Virus record (IMG/VR): IMGVR_UViG_3300036861_000806
Span: 26,955-90,954 of that record
DNA length: 64,000 nt
Direction: 5' to 3' (one strand)
Source of the DNA: a virus
The notes beneath the pieces were generated by a model that ran no database searches, was not told the origin of the DNA, and saw only the letters and a program-made list of their open reading frames with translations. Made by a program: the position numbers and the translations under genes. Positions 21,470-29,336 of this stretch are shown one piece after another. The first letter of the stretch is position 1, and each line of letters opens with the position of its first letter.

Positions 21470-22417
21470 TCACGGCGCCGCCTCATGCCGCAATTCCGCT
21501 ACATCCTCATATCCCAACCGATAGGCCGAGGCCCGGAAGTCCATCGGCGGGGCTGATGGCCGTCCTGCGGCGGCATCCCGCCCTCCGATGACGAACGCGT
21601 CGATGAGTGCCGTGCTGCGGCGCCGGTTGCCAGATCGGCCATGGCGCGTGGGCCAGAAGATCCGGCGGGCCCGCACGATCGCCGGGTGTGGGTAGGCCCG
21701 CACATAGGCGGCGAGGACCTCGCGCCAGCCGAACTGTCGTCGGTCGGACAGCGCGGCGTATGTTCGGCAGACCCGCTCATAGTCGGCCGCAGTGTCAACC
21801 GACAGTTTGATCGCTGAGCGGTCGGCGCCATCGGGACACCTCACGTTCACGATGTCGAGGGCGTGCTCCACCATCCACGTTGTCACATGCTCGCGTGCGC
21901 CATTGCCGGCCGCCGCGGCAGCGGCGAGGAGCGTACGGCGGTCAAAAGTCTCGACATCATTGCCATCATACCAGCTCGGCGGGTGGACGTTCGACGCGTA
22001 GGCGGTCGCCCACACGCCGCGTCGGCGTCTCTCGCGAAACACCCGCAGCACTTCGCCGGCCACGAGCGGGTCCAGCAGCGGGCAATCGGCCGTGAGCCGG
22101 ACGATCACATCGGCGCCAATCGTCTCGGCAGCGATGACAAACCGGCCGAGCACATCCCGCTCCGACCCGCGGGCGACGCGTGCGCCAGCCGCACGGGCGA
22201 GATGAGCGATGCGATCATCCTCGGGCCGGTCGCTCGTGGCGACGCAGACTATATCAATGCCGGGGATTGCTTGAGCACGGTTGATGACGTGGGCGAGGAT
22301 CGTTTGGGGCGCGCCGCCTTTGCCGCAGGCCGCTGGTGTACGCGGCAGGAGGCGGAGGACCTTGCCGGGAAGGCGTGTCGAGCCGGTGCGGGCTTGGATG
22401 ATGGCGGCGGTGGTCAC
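21470..22417 (-). CDS. SpsF-like cytidylyltransferase (CMP-nonulosonate synthetase type)
   Basis: 315 residues from GTG 22417, which overlaps the preceding TGA. TTAAIIQARTGSTRLPGKVL is the nucleotide-binding opening of the SpsF/COG1861 family. DIVCVATSDRPEDDRIAHLA, DVLGRFVIAAETIGADVIVR and LTADCPLLDP carry the conserved Asp that binds the metal and sugar. The family activates sugar acids with CTP. The C-terminal ~60 residues are phage-like extra sequence. Last gene of the nonulosonate operon; it would make the CMP-activated donor. Confidence 0.87.
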   Translation of the reverse strand: MTTAAIIQARTGSTRLPGKVLRLLPRTPAACGKGGAPQTILAHVINRAQAIPGIDIVCVATSDRPEDDRIAHLARAAGARVARGSERDVLGRFVIAAETIGADVIVRLTADCPLLDPLVAGEVLRVFRERRRRGVWATAYASNVHPPSWYDGNDVETFDRRTLLAAAAAAGNGAREHVTTWMVEHALDIVNVRCPDGADRSAIKLSVDTAADYERVCRTYAALSDRRQFGWREVLAAYVRAYPHPAIVRARRIFWPTRHGRSGNRRRSTALIDAFVIGGRDAAAGRPSAPPMDFRASAYRLGYEDVAELRHEAAP

Positions 22418-22590
22418 TTTCGTCGCGCCTTCATGTAGCCACGCATGTAGCAATTCCGAGAACAATGACGGAGTTTCATGTTGCTCGATTTCGAGATGGT
22501 GAACTGCTTCCCGCAGCTCGAACAAAAACGCACGATCGGAAGACAACGGCAGTACGGGCAGGTATGGCGGCGGTCGCCGGGGGCGATCAT
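22414..22590 (-). CDS. Small zinc-ribbon protein
   Basis: 58 residues, start overlapping the upstream stop by TGATG. CPYCRC, CSSCGKQF and HCSRNCY give three Cys pairs, enough for one or two zinc sites, with a basic tail. It lies between the FemAB-like and SpsF-like genes. The fold resembles zinc ribbons of HNH-associated proteins. Function unknown. Confidence 0.65.
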   Translation of the reverse strand: MIAPGDRRHTCPYCRCLPIVRFCSSCGKQFTISKSSNMKLRHCSRNCYMRGYMKARRK

Positions 22591-23219
22591 CAGGTTAGCC
22601 GCGCGGGCTCATCGCGCCCACCGAAACCGCCACGAAAGTGCTCGATGCTCTGGCCCTTGGGATCTTGCGCTTGACCACGCCATCCCAACTCAGCCCACCG
22701 CACCCCGCGCGCTTTCAACGCCATCAGCGCGTGCCAAATGACGGCATGCTGGAGGTCGTCATCCACTGAGGCGCCCGACGCATAATAGCTCCAGTCGGCA
22801 TGGCGGATCGCGTAGGCGAAGGCGAGCGGCGCGGCGCCGTCATACGCAAGCACGAGGAGCCCAGCGCCCGCCGCGAGCCAGTCGGTCATGAGTTGCCACG
22901 TGGCCAGCGGGCGCGTAACGCGGCCAGCGCAGCGAAGATGCAGCACGCGGGCGATCTCGGTGTCGGTGGCGAGCCTGAAGTTGAGCTGCCGGTTAGCCCC
23001 GTTGATCAGCGCCTTGTAGGACTTCCGGAGCCCGGTCCAGAGTTCCGCCTCGCTCGGGCTCAAGTCGAGGATTCTCGTCTGCCACGTCGCGGTGGCGAGG
23101 AGACGTGAGCGGGTGCCGGGTGGGCCGTCGTGGAGCGCCTCGTAGGCATGCCACGCGGGGGACGACCACCACGCGGCGGCGTGGGGGCGCCAGGCGGTAT
23201 CGGGCGGCGCGGTGATCAC
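22590..23219 (-). CDS. FemAB/GNAT-like acyltransferase of the nonulosonate operon
   Basis: 209 residues. WTGLRKSYKALINGANRQLN followed by a conserved W-Q-L-M-T-D-W helix, LLVLAYDGAAPLAFAYAIRH and the final LGWRGQAQDPKGQSIEHFRG match the FemAB-like GNAT proteins often encoded with sialic, pseudaminic or legionaminic acid genes. It probably transfers an acyl or aminoacyl group to an amino-sugar. The donor and acceptor cannot be read from sequence. Confidence 0.75.
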   Translation of the reverse strand: MITAPPDTAWRPHAAAWWSSPAWHAYEALHDGPPGTRSRLLATATWQTRILDLSPSEAELWTGLRKSYKALINGANRQLNFRLATDTEIARVLHLRCAGRVTRPLATWQLMTDWLAAGAGLLVLAYDGAAPLAFAYAIRHADWSYYASGASVDDDLQHAVIWHALMALKARGVRWAELGWRGQAQDPKGQSIEHFRGGFGGRDEPARLT

Positions 23220-23521
23220 CCATCCGTCCTCGTCGGAGGCTCCGGTTCGCGGTCGAATCGAACGTGCGCTTGGAGATCTCCAGCGAGAGAGCCGGCCCGC
23301 CGCAGTCGCGCTTCTTCTTCTGCCACGGTCGTCTCGTCTGGGAGCAGCTCGCTCTGCACATAGAACCGCAGGGTGCCGCGATACTTGACCACCTCGTCAA
23401 CGAGCCGATAGAGCTTCGCGCGGTCGGCTGGAACGTACGCGTAGTCGAGTTCGCGTAGCCCCTTCGTCAGCGCGAAGACAGCGTCATCCATCCACTCGTG
23501 CCAGTCACAGTGATCGGTCAT
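23216..23521 (-). CDS. Small hypothetical protein in the sugar operon
   Basis: 101 residues, overlapping both neighbours by ATGA-type junctions. MTDHCDWHEWMDDAVFALTK then a helix-rich, acidic middle and a Pro-rich tail. No catalytic motif or membrane span. It may be an accessory phage gene unrelated to sugar synthesis. Confidence 0.6.
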   Translation of the reverse strand: MTDHCDWHEWMDDAVFALTKGLRELDYAYVPADRAKLYRLVDEVVKYRGTLRFYVQSELLPDETTVAEEEARLRRAGSLAGDLQAHVRFDREPEPPTRTDG

Positions 23522-24348
23522 GCTCCCACCCCCACCCGGTACCGCAGGAACGGCTCCTCCGCCGGTGCGGATCCCAGCGTCGAATCGCCCAGCATCATCT
23601 CAGCTTCCCGGATCAGTCGCACGTACTCCCGCGCCTCGTCGGGTGTGCGCGCGACGGCGTAGTCCGCGTTGTTGGGAGACGTGTCCTCCAAACGAACGTG
23701 GAATTCCACTACACGCGCACCGGCGGCGACCGCGTAGGCGCCAGCACGAGGATTGCGGGAGTGGTCGGAGAAGCCCTGGCGAGGCTGGTGGCCATCATAC
23801 CCGGTATGTAGCGCGGCAAGCCCGAGCTGGTCATCCGGACACGGGTACGCGCTGCGGCAGTGCAGGATGGTGATATCGGGAGCACGCTGGGGATCGTGAT
23901 TGTAAACCATGTTTCGATATGCATCCCTTGACCACCCTAGACTCGCGCCCATCCCGGCACTGATGATCAGCGGCTTCTCAGGCCAGCAGCCATGCAGCGC
24001 GACGAAGGGGACGTCGGTCGCCTCGAAGGACGAGATCTTGAACCGTGAGACGTGCTCCGCGATGGTGGGGACATCCTCGGGGAGATAGACCGTGCAGAGG
24101 AACTCCAGCCCTTGAGCGCGTGCATGAGCCGCGAGCTTCGGTAGCCACTCGCGCGGGAACGCGAGCAGGCGGTAGGCGTCGAGGTACTCGGGGGCGCGGC
24201 GACGTTCGGCGAGGCGCTCGGGGGAGGAGCACCACTGAAACTTACAGGCGTCGGCGTGGATCTCGGCGGCTAATTCGATCAGCCGGTACGCCTTATCGAG
24301 GTCGCCGTCGTGGGTGGCGGCGGCCTCACAGACTACAAACGTCGTCAT
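23518..24348 (-). CDS. NeuB-like nonulosonic acid synthase, lacking the SAF domain
   Basis: 276 residues. TTFVVCEAAATHDGDLDKAY, DACKFQWCSSPERL, FKISSFEATDVPFVALHG, PLIISAGMGA, ITILHCRSAYPCPDDQLGLA and GFSDHSRNPRAGAYAVAAGA follow the NeuB TIM-barrel in order, including the metal-binding His. Enzymes of this family condense phosphoenolpyruvate with a hexosamine derivative to form a nine-carbon sugar acid. The usual C-terminal antifreeze-like SAF domain (~60 residues) is absent, which is unusual for bacterial NeuB; activity is therefore likely but not assured. Confidence 0.85.
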   Translation of the reverse strand: MTTFVVCEAAATHDGDLDKAYRLIELAAEIHADACKFQWCSSPERLAERRRAPEYLDAYRLLAFPREWLPKLAAHARAQGLEFLCTVYLPEDVPTIAEHVSRFKISSFEATDVPFVALHGCWPEKPLIISAGMGASLGWSRDAYRNMVYNHDPQRAPDITILHCRSAYPCPDDQLGLAALHTGYDGHQPRQGFSDHSRNPRAGAYAVAAGARVVEFHVRLEDTSPNNADYAVARTPDEAREYVRLIREAEMMLGDSTLGSAPAEEPFLRYRVGVGA

Positions 24349-24737
24349 CGTCTCTCGATCCTTTCACAGGCGACAAGGTCGTTCATGCGATGGACTTCTT
24401 TTCCCACCCTAACTATTATCGTTCTTTTCCGGTTCGCAGGTCCTTCGTAGAATCCACGTCTCACGTTGTCGTCTGTCAGCGGTGCGTCGGACTCGAAGCC
24501 GATCTGGGCTCCAACGATGGCGTTGAGCAGCGCGGAGCGGTTGCGGTCGAGCACGCGCTCAAGGCGCGCCGTTGTCTCAGCGGAAATGGGCTCTGCCGAT
24601 CCAACAAGGGGAAAGCGAAGCCACACGGCGCCGTCGTGGACCGCCACGTCATCATCGCTCGCGATGGCATTGATGCGGAGAGCGTCGTTGTGAAGCACCC
24701 ACTGGTTATAGATATTTCGGTAGGCGTTCTTCGTCAT
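24345..24737 (-). CDS. Hypothetical protein
   Basis: 130 residues, ATG with GGAAAGGATAGGG upstream. MTKNAYRNIYNQWVLHNDAL opens a strand-rich protein (VAVHDGAVWLRFPLV; RKRTIIVRVGKE). Soluble, no motif recognised. It overlaps the NeuB-like gene by ATGA and so is co-translated with it. Confidence 0.6.
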   Translation of the reverse strand: MTKNAYRNIYNQWVLHNDALRINAIASDDDVAVHDGAVWLRFPLVGSAEPISAETTARLERVLDRNRSALLNAIVGAQIGFESDAPLTDDNVRRGFYEGPANRKRTIIVRVGKEVHRMNDLVACERIERR

Positions 24738-24800
24738 TGGCCCTATCCTTTCCTTTTCCTCTCCGACGCGATGGCTAGACTCCGGCGCTCATCATCGGTT

Positions 24801-24980
24801 TCATAGCGGCTCCTCCTCCTCCTGCCACGCGCCGTCTTCTCCGACGGTGAAGATGCGCGTCGTCTCCCCCTTGAAGTTGACGAGCTTAATCTCAATGATT
24901 GGGTATGCGTATTGCGTAACCGTCTTCCCGCTCCCCCGGTCAAGGAACGTGATGATGGCGGCTGCGTAGGGGTCGCTCAT
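24801..24980 (-). CDS. Small beta-rich protein
   Basis: 59 residues from ATG 24980, overlapping the upstream stop. MSDPYAAAIITFLDRGSGKT then YAYPIIEIKLVNFKGETTRI and an acidic EEEEPL end. Four short strands are likely. The remaining bases up to 24737 contain nothing I can support. Confidence 0.55.
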   Translation of the reverse strand: MSDPYAAAIITFLDRGSGKTVTQYAYPIIEIKLVNFKGETTRIFTVGEDGAWQEEEEPL

Positions 24981-25150
24981 CGCCGTTCAAGTGCCAGTTC
25001 ACACGTTTCGTCTATCCAATCGGCCGCCTCGCGCATGATGGCTGTATCAACATAGGGCGCGCCGAACTGACCGTAACGCTGACCGCTGACCTCGCGATCC
25101 ACGAATGTGGCAAGCGCTCGAAGCTCGCGTGCCAGATCTCGAGACATCAT
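24977..25150 (-). CDS. Small helical protein
   Basis: 57 residues from ATG 25150, chosen because GGAGG lies eight bases upstream, inside the end of the aminotransferase gene. SRDLARELRALATFVDREVS and AIMREAADWIDETCELALER are two helices. Pattern typical of small phage proteins; function unknown. Confidence 0.6.
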   Translation of the reverse strand: MMSRDLARELRALATFVDREVSGQRYGQFGAPYVDTAIMREAADWIDETCELALERR

Positions 25151-26541
25151 CGGGTAATCCTCCATGCGGGCGCCGGGTCGATCGGGTCTCCCTCGACCCG
25201 CGCGCGGACGTCGCCGGCCGCGATCGCCTCGATGACGATCGCCATCGCCTCGTCGCAGGCCCCCAGCAGCGCGTCGACGTCGGCGTCCGTATGCGCGAGC
25301 ATGAGGTTCATCCCCTCTGGGTGGATCAAGTGGCCGCGCCTCACCGTCTCCTGGAAGAACAGCGACGCGCGATGCCGGTTCGGAGGAGTGGTGGAGGCCT
25401 GCGGACTCGAACCGCTTCTGTATGGCCTACCCGCGTCGGCAGACTGATGACCACCATTTGCCTTCTGACTGCGCGGGACTCCCTCGGCCCCCATTTCCTC
25501 GTCCCACCGGATCACCGGATGCGGTGGCTGTCCGACCGCGCGCGTCGGCGCTCCGTGCTTCTCCGCGAGCGCGTTGTACCCCTCGATGATCCGCGCACCG
25601 AGCCACGCCATGTGCTCGCAGACCCCGCCTTGCTGGTAACGCGCGAGCGTCGCATCGGCGGCGGCGAGTCCGATCAGGTCGCCGCCGAACGTGCCAGAGG
25701 CCAAGCGCGCCCAGCGCATCGGCTCGGCGCGGCCAACCAGCGCGGCCAGCGCGTAGCCATTGGCGAGGGCTTTCCCGAACGTCGCCAAGTCGGGCGTTAC
25801 GCCGCAAAGGGCTTGGTAGCCACCCGCGTGCCAGCGGAAGCCCGTGACCATCTCGTCGAAGATCAGGAGGGCACCCCAGCGATCGCAGCGCTCGCGGAGG
25901 CCCTCAAGGAAGCCCGGCGAGGGTGGTTCGATCAGCGTGGGCTCGACAATGACGGCGGCGATATCCTGAGTGCTGAAGTTCCCGAAGATGTCATCCGCGC
26001 CGTCCCGGTCGAGAGCGGCGAGGTCGTTGTACTCGAACGATACTGACAACTCCGTCATCGCCTCCGGCACCCCCGGGTGCTCCGGCCGTGTCACCGCATA
26101 CCAGCTGTGCCAACCGTGATATCCGCAACAGAGAACCACGTCGCGCCCCGTGTGCGCGCGGGCGACGCGGATAGCTGCCTCGGTCGCCTCGGACCCCGTC
26201 TTGAAGAAACGCACGGATTCGGCGCAGGGGATCAGGTCAACGAGCCGCTGAGCGACGCGCTCCTCTAGTTCGACGTTTGGGAGCGAGAAGATCGGGCCGT
26301 CCATGACCTGCTTGATTACAGCCCCTTCGACCGCCTCGTCACGGTAGCCGAGGCTAACGGCGCCGAGACCGCAGATCCAATCAACGAAGCCGCGGCCCGG
26401 TCCAGTCAACCTCCACTCGAACACCCTCGCGCCAGAACCTCGATACAAAGACCTCGGGTACACGCCGGGGAATCTGCCGCGCATTTTACTCAGCGTCATC
26501 GCGCCGCCGGGGATCAGCTCGACCGCCGCCTCCGTCGTCAT
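25147..26541 (-). CDS. Class III PLP aminotransferase (GSA-aminomutase-like) with an in-frame insertion
   Basis: 464 residues. VEWRLTGPGRGFVDWICGLG-like opening, ESVRFFKTGSEATEAAIRVA, YHGWH, LIFDEMVTGFR (PLP-contact Asp) and LATFGKALANGYALAALVGR with the Schiff-base Lys place it among glutamate-1-semialdehyde aminomutase-like transaminases, often found in sugar-acid clusters. About 40 residues between RWDE and RHRASLFFQ (DNA ~25375-25495) look inserted and contain tRNA-like sequence. In the nonulosonate operon it probably aminates the keto-sugar made by the PseB-like enzyme. Confidence 0.87.
   Translation of the reverse strand: MTTEAAVELIPGGAMTLSKMRGRFPGVYPRSLYRGSGARVFEWRLTGPGRGFVDWICGLGAVSLGYRDEAVEGAVIKQVMDGPIFSLPNVELEERVAQRLVDLIPCAESVRFFKTGSEATEAAIRVARAHTGRDVVLCCGYHGWHSWYAVTRPEHPGVPEAMTELSVSFEYNDLAALDRDGADDIFGNFSTQDIAAVIVEPTLIEPPSPGFLEGLRERCDRWGALLIFDEMVTGFRWHAGGYQALCGVTPDLATFGKALANGYALAALVGRAEPMRWARLASGTFGGDLIGLAAADATLARYQQGGVCEHMAWLGARIIEGYNALAEKHGAPTRAVGQPPHPVIRWDEEMGAEGVPRSQKANGGHQSADAGRPYRSGSSPQASTTPPNRHRASLFFQETVRRGHLIHPEGMNLMLAHTDADVDALLGACDEAMAIVIEAIAAGDVRARVEGDPIDPAPAWRITR
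25389..25415 (-). other. tRNA 3'-end-like sequence inside the aminotransferase gene
   Basis: On the minus strand GCGGTTCGAGTCCGC (25415-25401) is a T-arm with loop TTCGAGT, followed by a GGCCTCC stretch and then CCACCA (25394-25389), like the end of a tRNA or tmRNA gene with encoded CCA. I could not fold a convincing D-arm or anticodon arm upstream, so no complete tRNA is claimed. It lies in the in-frame insertion. Confidence 0.45.
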
Positions 26542-27338
26542 TGCGCCTCTTCCGCCGGAAACACCCAGCCGGCGTAGTCGGCCGCACGGCGCACCGCGCG
26601 GCCCGTGCTAAGGATCGCGTCGCGCACGCAGGCGGCGGCCGCCGCCACGCCGACGCCCACGAGCGCCACCCCCAGGCCAACGTACCCATCGCTCAGGGCC
26701 ATCCAGGAGAAGCTGCTAAACAGCAGCAGCATAAAGACGGCGCCGATACCGCCGGCGCTCGGCGTCTCGAATTGGTAGCGCTTTCGGACGGCGAGTGCCC
26801 AGCGCCCCCGGCGGCTCCGAGACCGAGACGCGATGGCCTCGAACGGCTCCAGCGCCTCGGCCCAGCGGGCGAGCAGGAAACGCTGGCCGCCCCGCACGCC
26901 TACGAGGATCGGCGACAGCCCCGTCGCCGGGGCGCGGCGCAGCTCGGGCGTCCAGACCTCTAGCGCATCGAAGCTGGGACGCGCCTCCGCGATCGCGTCG
27001 CGCACGCGCCTCGGCACCGGCCACTCCAGGGAGGCCCACGCGCGCACGGCCTGACCGAACCAGATGCCGGCGTCGCGGTCTCGGTCGGTGTTGTAGCTCG
27101 ACGGATAGCGCCAGCGCCAGACCGCGAGCTCCGCGTCGGTCAGGAGGTGGCCGCCCACGCCCGCCAGCTGCCGCGTCCGCCTCGCAAGTGCGGCGAACCC
27201 CAGCTCGGTGTACTCCTCCACGTCGCGGTCGATGTCGCCGGGCGGCGCCGCCTGCGCGGGCATCGGGTCCGCGTAGATCTCCACGTTCCAGGGCTCGCCC
27301 GCGTCCCGCGCGACTAGTAAGGTCGAGGCATTCGTCAT
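26538..27338 (-). CDS. Phage membrane protein with two C-terminal transmembrane segments
   Basis: 266 residues from ATG 27338 (CAGGAGGAGCGG upstream, ATGA overlap). The soluble N-terminal ~195 residues contain WNVEIYADPM and a VWRWRYPSSYN segment; residues ~200-245 hold two adjacent hydrophobic spans (IGAVFMLLLFSSFSWMAL and VGLGVALVGVGVAAAAACV). The C-terminus is short and polar. It may anchor a complex at the inner membrane. No family recognised. Confidence 0.65.
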   Translation of the reverse strand: MTNASTLLVARDAGEPWNVEIYADPMPAQAAPPGDIDRDVEEYTELGFAALARRTRQLAGVGGHLLTDAELAVWRWRYPSSYNTDRDRDAGIWFGQAVRAWASLEWPVPRRVRDAIAEARPSFDALEVWTPELRRAPATGLSPILVGVRGGQRFLLARWAEALEPFEAIASRSRSRRGRWALAVRKRYQFETPSAGGIGAVFMLLLFSSFSWMALSDGYVGLGVALVGVGVAAAAACVRDAILSTGRAVRRAADYAGWVFPAEEAQ

Positions 27339-28039
27339 CGCCGCTCCTCCTGTAACACCGTGGTTCGGATTGAGTAGTCGAGACTCCGGCTCGCGAGCCA
27401 GCGACGCCGGCTCCGCTCCCAAGCGATGAGCAGATCGCCGGCCAGACACTCTTCGAGCCCGCCGCCCGTCGAGACGTGGAGGTCCCAGCGCTCGGCCCGC
27501 CCCTCACTCCCGCCGATTGACCCCGTGGCGTTCGTGTGATGCGCGACCGCGCGCGCGCAGGCCGCACAGCGCCAGCCGGCGACCTCCGTCGCGGTGATCA
27601 CGTGCGATCGAAACTCCAGCCAGGCCGTCGGGCCGAAATCCCAGAATCCACACGACGCGAACGCGCGCCGCGACGCGGCGTTGTCGTTGCGGATGACGGC
27701 CCAGACAAACGACGCACCCTCGCGGACGGCGTGCTCGGTCGCCAGCCGTATCACCGGGGTCGAGAGTCCGAGCCCGCGCATCTTGGGAGCCACCGTCAGA
27801 GAGATCTCGACCTCACGGGCCCAATCGAGCCGGTAGGTCGCCACGGGCTCCGTAGCCTCGACGATCATCAGTCGGCGTCGCGGATCATTGAGGCAGGCGA
27901 TCAGCCAGGCCGCGTGTTCTTCGGCCGCCACAGGCTGCTGGATGAGCGAGGCTGCTACGGTCGCCGAATCATTGCGCCACTCGAGAAGCCGAGCGGCGTC
28001 GGCAAGGGTGGCCGGGCGAGCGAATAACTCGGGGCTCAT
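27335..28039 (-). CDS. GNAT N-acetyltransferase (PseH/sugar N-acetyltransferase type)
   Basis: 234 residues. RPATLADAARLLEWRNDSAT, EHAAWLIACL, VEISLTVAPKMRGLGLSTPV (acetyl-CoA loop) and FVWAVIRNDNAASRRAFASCGF match GNAT enzymes that acetylate amino-sugars in pseudaminic or legionaminic pathways. An extra C-terminal ~80 residues carries WRCAACARAV and looks like a separate zinc-containing module. As part of the operon it could acetylate the 4-amino group made by the aminotransferase. Confidence 0.78.
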   Translation of the reverse strand: MSPELFARPATLADAARLLEWRNDSATVAASLIQQPVAAEEHAAWLIACLNDPRRRLMIVEATEPVATYRLDWAREVEISLTVAPKMRGLGLSTPVIRLATEHAVREGASFVWAVIRNDNAASRRAFASCGFWDFGPTAWLEFRSHVITATEVAGWRCAACARAVAHHTNATGSIGGSEGRAERWDLHVSTGGGLEECLAGDLLIAWERSRRRWLASRSLDYSIRTTVLQEERR

Positions 28040-28059
28040 TCCGCGACCTGCTTATCCGC

Positions 28060-28088
28060 TTGACACAGGCTCGTACTAGGCGTAGACT
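28060..28088 (+). promoter_or_regulatory. Promoter TTGACA-N17-TAGACT
   Basis: Consensus -35 at 28060-28065 and -10-like TAGACT at 28083-28088 with a 17-base spacer, facing the plus-strand gene at 28174. The start would lie ~80 bases downstream of transcription initiation, after an AAGGAG ribosome-binding site. Confidence 0.65.
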
Positions 28089-28173
28089 CCTGAGTGTAGG
28101 GCGAATCAGGTGACCGGCCCCACGACACGGGCCGGCGGACGCGGGGACCGGAGAACCGCAAGGAGCAGACGAG

Positions 28174-28866
28174 ATGCCGACCTACCTGTGCGACGACGGC
28201 AACGCCGAAGTGCGTATCGAGGCAACGTCCGCCCGCGAGGCCGCTCAGCAGTACGTGGACGACGGCGACTGGGGCGTGATCGAGGAAACCTCGTGGATCA
28301 AGGTCTACGTCGAGGAAGTCCATGGCGAGGACGAGGATGGCGACGAGATCCTCGGCGAGCGTGAGGAGCACCGCATTCGCATCGAACCCGAGGAGCCCGA
28401 GTGCACCGACGACATCCCGGATGAGCACGATTGGCAGTCGCCGATCGAGGTCGTGGGCGGCATCGAGAGCAACCCCGGCGTGTGGGGCCACGGCGGCGGC
28501 GTCATCATCCACGAGGTCTGCGCCACGTGTGGCGCTTACCGGGACACCGACACGTGGGCTCAGGACCCCCAGGACGGCACGCAGGGCCTCCGGTCGCTGA
28601 CTTACCGAGATGCGGATGAGGCATCGCGGGCGTGGCTGCGACAGCGCGCCTACGAGGACGTGGCCGAGCGGCTGCGCGACATCATCGAGGTCGCGCAGGA
28701 TGAGCACAACATCGCGCGCTCCTCTATCGACGTTAGCGGCCCCGATGAGGGCGAGGAGATGCTCGCCGAGATCCGCGCGGCTCTCGCGCCGGACTACGTG
28801 GCCGATTGGACCGGCAACGGTAACGGCGATGAGATGGACATCGTTGTCAGCCGGGTCGCCCGATGA
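28174..28866 (+). CDS. Acidic phage protein of unknown function
   Basis: 230 residues, strongly acidic. MPTYLCDDGNAEVRIEATSA and AREAAQQYVDDGDWG are recognisable as a recurring opening in phage proteins. A zinc-type VCATCGAYRDTD lies in the middle with a His-rich approach (WQSPIEVVGG). The C-terminal half is helical. It is the first gene of a plus-strand group inserted in the minus-strand sugar operon. Confidence 0.65.
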   Translation: MPTYLCDDGNAEVRIEATSAREAAQQYVDDGDWGVIEETSWIKVYVEEVHGEDEDGDEILGEREEHRIRIEPEEPECTDDIPDEHDWQSPIEVVGGIESNPGVWGHGGGVIIHEVCATCGAYRDTDTWAQDPQDGTQGLRSLTYRDADEASRAWLRQRAYEDVAERLRDIIEVAQDEHNIARSSIDVSGPDEGEEMLAEIRAALAPDYVADWTGNGNGDEMDIVVSRVAR

Positions 28867-29066
28867 CGCTCGGCGACCTGATCGCGTGGGAAGCGACCTA
28901 CCGGGTCTGGCTCGTGCGGTCAGTCCATGGCGACCATCCGGCGTCTCGGGAGATTTGGGCCGAAGCGCCCCTTCACGTTCGCGTCCGGCAGGCGGAGCGA
29001 TGGCTCCGCCTCGCCGAGCGGGAAGCCAAGCGGCAGGCGACGATGGCCGCGCGGCGAGGTCGGTAG
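28863..29066 (+). CDS. Small helical protein
   Basis: 67 residues, ATGA overlap with the previous gene. MTLGDLIAWEATYRVWLVRS and APLHVRVRQAERWLRLAERE are amphipathic helices with a basic tail. It stops two bases before the interrupted transposase gene, so no left IS end is visible between them. Confidence 0.6.
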   Translation: MTLGDLIAWEATYRVWLVRSVHGDHPASREIWAEAPLHVRVRQAERWLRLAEREAKRQATMAARRGR

Positions 29067-29300
29067 CATGACCCCGATCCTCGCCCGTGGCCGTCCCGAG
29101 TACCCCAAGACCCTGAAGGACTTCATCAAGCTCTTCCCCGACGACGCGGCGTGCTGGCGCTACCTCGTCTCCTGCCGCTGGCCGCACGGCTTCATCTGGC
29201 AACGATATACTTGGCTCAGTAGCCCCGCCCGCGACGCTGGGCGAAGTGCCCTCTCTGCGGGGCGGTCGCGGCCCGCCAAACCCAGCCCGATAATAGGCAC

Positions 29301-29329
29301 TTGACTCATCCATCATTAGGCAGTACACT
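29301..29329 (+). promoter_or_regulatory. Transposase promoter TTGACT-N17-TACACT
   Basis: -35 at 29301-29306 and -10 at 29324-29329 with a 17-base spacer. The ATG at 29337 follows seven bases later, giving a leaderless message as in element 1. Confidence 0.65.
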
Positions 29330-29336
29330 CAGCGGC

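Noticed and set aside
25375-25495. A complete tRNA or tmRNA gene
   Set aside because: T-arm and CCA-like end are present, but I could not form D and anticodon arms, and the DNA is in frame in the aminotransferase gene.
28036-29328. Minus-strand 430-codon frame
   Set aside because: Shadow of two plus-strand genes and the transposase 5' end; Arg-rich with no motif.
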